Below, one piece after another: positions 14,359 to 15,506 of a stretch of DNA of 15,506 nucleotides. The position numbers were made by a program, and so were the translations under genes. The stretch is from SZAS-103 sp038216155. Lineage in GTDB: Bacteria; Pseudomonadota; Gammaproteobacteria; Xanthomonadales; Xanthomonadaceae. Below the pieces are notes generated by a model that saw only the letters and a program-made list of their open reading frames with translations, was not told the origin of the DNA and made no database searches. The stretch spans positions 1 to 15,506 of the forward strand of contig JBBQQH010000067.1 in NCBI GenBank assembly GCA_038216155.1, read 5' to 3'. How positions within the stretch are numbered: the first letter of the stretch is position 1; the number at the start of each line of letters is the position of its first letter.

Positions 14359-15070
14359 CTACCTTGGTTTGCAATATTTGCGCGCGTCTCGCCCGAACTC
14401 GAGGTTGTCGATGAGTCGCGTTGTTGCCAGCCGTGCGGCAAGCAATTGACCAGTTGGATGCCGTCAGATCCATCGGTCGGGCCAAGATTGGGCTAACGAA
14501 TTTCCACATAGTCGACAGAAATTTCCCGCTGGCGCAGCCGCTCCACTGCGGCGTATTCAATCGATGCAATCGACGCGCCGTTCGACGCGGCATCCCGCAT
14601 CGCCAGCAGGGCCCGGTGGATCTCGGGCGCAACGGCACGCGCGAATGCACTCAGATATTGATTGCGCGAACTCAATGCCAGGCCGTCTTCGGTGCGCGCG
14701 GTTGGCGCGGCCAAGATTTCGATCGGGTACGAGAGATCACGCACCAGCGCGCGGATCACCTGCAATTGCTGGTAATCCTTCTGCCCGAACACCGCGATAT
14801 CCGGCTGCACCATGTTGAACAGCTGCGCCACCACCGTGTCCACGCCATCGGGAATGTCCCGGTCGATGCGCGCGGCACTGCGGTCAGCATGCCAGGACCC
14901 CGCATGTCCACCGCACGCTCGATGCCATTGGAATACATCTGTTGCACATCCGGCGCAAACAGCAGATCGCAACCGGCCTCGCTCAAACCTGCCGCGTCGC
15001 GATCGGGCGTCCGTGGATAGCGGGCCAACCCGTCCAGCCAGGCAAGGATCGGTACCCGGTTCACACAGAG
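14359..15070 (-). pseudogene. panC: pantoate-beta-alanine ligase (PanC) remnant, multiply frameshifted and 5'-truncated
   Basis: PanC joins pantoate and beta-alanine in pantothenate synthesis. Its homology here moves among three minus-strand frames. Frame 1 carries LARYPRTPDRDAAGLSEAGCDLLFAPDVQQMY (about 15028-14930). A short third-frame piece gives RAHRPGH (14874-14854). The second frame gives DGVDTVVAQLFNMVQPDIAVFGQKDYQQLQVIRALV through DGLALSSRNQYL to SVDYVEIR (about 14850-14496), then an in-frame TAG (14495-14493). After the stop the same frame still reads PNLGPTDG. The real C-terminus (LLAARLATTRLIDNLEFG) appears back in the third frame, ending at 14359. That is three frameshifts plus one stop. 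The N-terminal 60 residues with the HxGH nucleotide-binding motif are not found; upstream sequence is instead the 5' region of a plus-strand gene. The long central frame is well conserved, so the damage is recent or is sequencing/assembly error. Confidence 0.85.
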
Positions 15071-15135
15071 AGCTTCCAGGGCGCCCTGCCCGCACGATCT
15101 GGGCCGATACCGTCGAACACCCCGGAGCAGCCGGT

Positions 15136-15208
15136 TTATACTCACTCTGGCCGCTGGAACGGGGAGTCACATGGTCCGCATGCTCGTGGCAAAGAAAGAC
15201 CACGCATG
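15136..15208 (+). promoter_or_regulatory. possible promoter and 12-codon leader ORF before the heparinase-like gene
   Basis: TATACT at 15136-15141 is a good -10-like hexamer without an obvious -35. GGGGAG (15161-15166) precedes an ATG at 15171 that opens a 12-codon frame (MVRMLVAKKDHA) whose TGA overlaps the ATG of the next gene as ATGA. This could be a coupled leader or the mark of an indel in the true gene start. Confidence 0.3.
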
Positions 15209-15506
15209 AACAGAGTCGCATTTGCGCGCGCGGCACTCGCGCATATCCCGAAACTCCTGACCCTGCAAGACCGCAATCCGCACAGCCCGACCTACGGCTG
15301 CTTCGACCGCAATTACTGGCACTACCGGATCATCGACTTCCCGAGCGGCATGGCGCAGGAATTCTGCTGGCCGCTCGCGCTCGCGGTCGTCATGCCGGGC
15401 CCCGGGAACCCGTGGGCCGGCGATGCGACGGTGCGAGAATGGGTGCGCGGGGGCATCGCGGTCGCGGCGCGCGCGGCGCATGCGGATGGATCCTGCGACG
15501 ATTATT
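15206..15506 (+). CDS. heparinase II/III-like protein, N-terminal part (runs off the window)
   Basis: An open frame of 100 codons from ATG 15206 to the window edge, with no stop. The translated segment NPHSPTYGCFDRNYWHYRI, IDFPSGMAQEFCWPLALA and AARAAHADGSCDDYY resembles the N-terminus of heparinase II/III-family proteins found in polysaccharide or capsule gene clusters, as far as I remember that family; the catalytic part is beyond the window. There is no signal peptide. The frame is also open upstream of the ATG to at least 15002, so the start is not certain. The upstream RBS is poor (AAAGAAAG), whereas a better one serves a short overlapping ORF at 15171. Its G+C appears higher by eye than its neighbours, and it abuts a broken panC. 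Confidence 0.6.
   Translation, partial: MNRVAFARAALAHIPKLLTLQDRNPHSPTYGCFDRNYWHYRIIDFPSGMAQEFCWPLALAVVMPGPGNPWAGDATVREWVRGGIAVAARAAHADGSCDDY

Noticed and set aside
14493..15236. A continuous 247-codon frame as an intact panC gene
   Set aside because: Only its C-terminal half matches PanC; the N-terminal half is out of frame, and the true PanC C-terminus lies beyond its stop codon.

Overview
The window looks like chromosomal DNA of a GC-rich gammaproteobacterium, most likely of the Xanthomonadales (Rhodanobacteraceae/Lysobacteraceae type). This is inferred from protein flavour (DeaD-type helicase tail, short TrhO, YbiI-like zinc finger, glycine-zipper protein, PanC C-terminus) and not from a marker gene. 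Genes are tightly packed. I see no rRNA, tRNA, CRISPR array, insertion sequence or prophage.

Layout. Bases 1-1734 (+) hold the C-terminal end of a DEAD-box RNA helicase and a BaiN/HI0933-type flavoprotein. Bases 1812-8440 (-) are a long same-strand run. Read in its own direction it is a formate/nitrite-transporter-family protein, an iodotyrosine-deiodinase-like nitroreductase, a STAS-like protein, a small CCGxGCxxC protein, a DDAH-type amidinohydrolase, a DUF1993 protein, a 3-methyladenine DNA glycosylase, a class I methyltransferase, a GNAT acetyltransferase and the tRNA hydroxylase TrhO. Several junctions are ATGA overlaps or gaps of 0-4 bp, so at least three operons are likely: FNT to DDAH, DUF1993-mpg, and methyltransferase-GNAT-trhO.

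Bases 8588-11160 (+) are a two-gene cyclic-di-GMP module. The DUF3391/HD-GYP protein has lost the His of its HD motif (Phe-Asp instead). The second gene is a GGDEF-EAL protein whose GGDEF has become GDNRF while its EAL residues are complete. The simplest reading is that the second gene degrades c-di-GMP and the first is a sensor or partner. A short HPF-type ribosome hibernation factor and a VOC-half/bicupin protein follow on the same strand. A YbiI-like DksA/TraR zinc-finger gene is on the minus strand. A long non-coding gap with a perfect 10-bp inverted repeat comes next, then a secreted glycine-zipper protein with a strong UUCG terminator.

The right end is abnormal. A panC (pantoate-beta-alanine ligase) homologue on the minus strand carries three frameshifts, an in-frame TAG and no recognisable N-terminus. 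It abuts the start of a heparinase-like gene on the plus strand that runs off the window. This is either a decaying gene at a recombination junction or a low-quality/chimeric contig end; sequence alone does not decide.

I do not see a convincing new defence or biosynthetic system. The most interesting points are the degenerate c-di-GMP pair, the deiodinase-like flavoprotein next to an anion-channel-family gene, and the broken panC junction.
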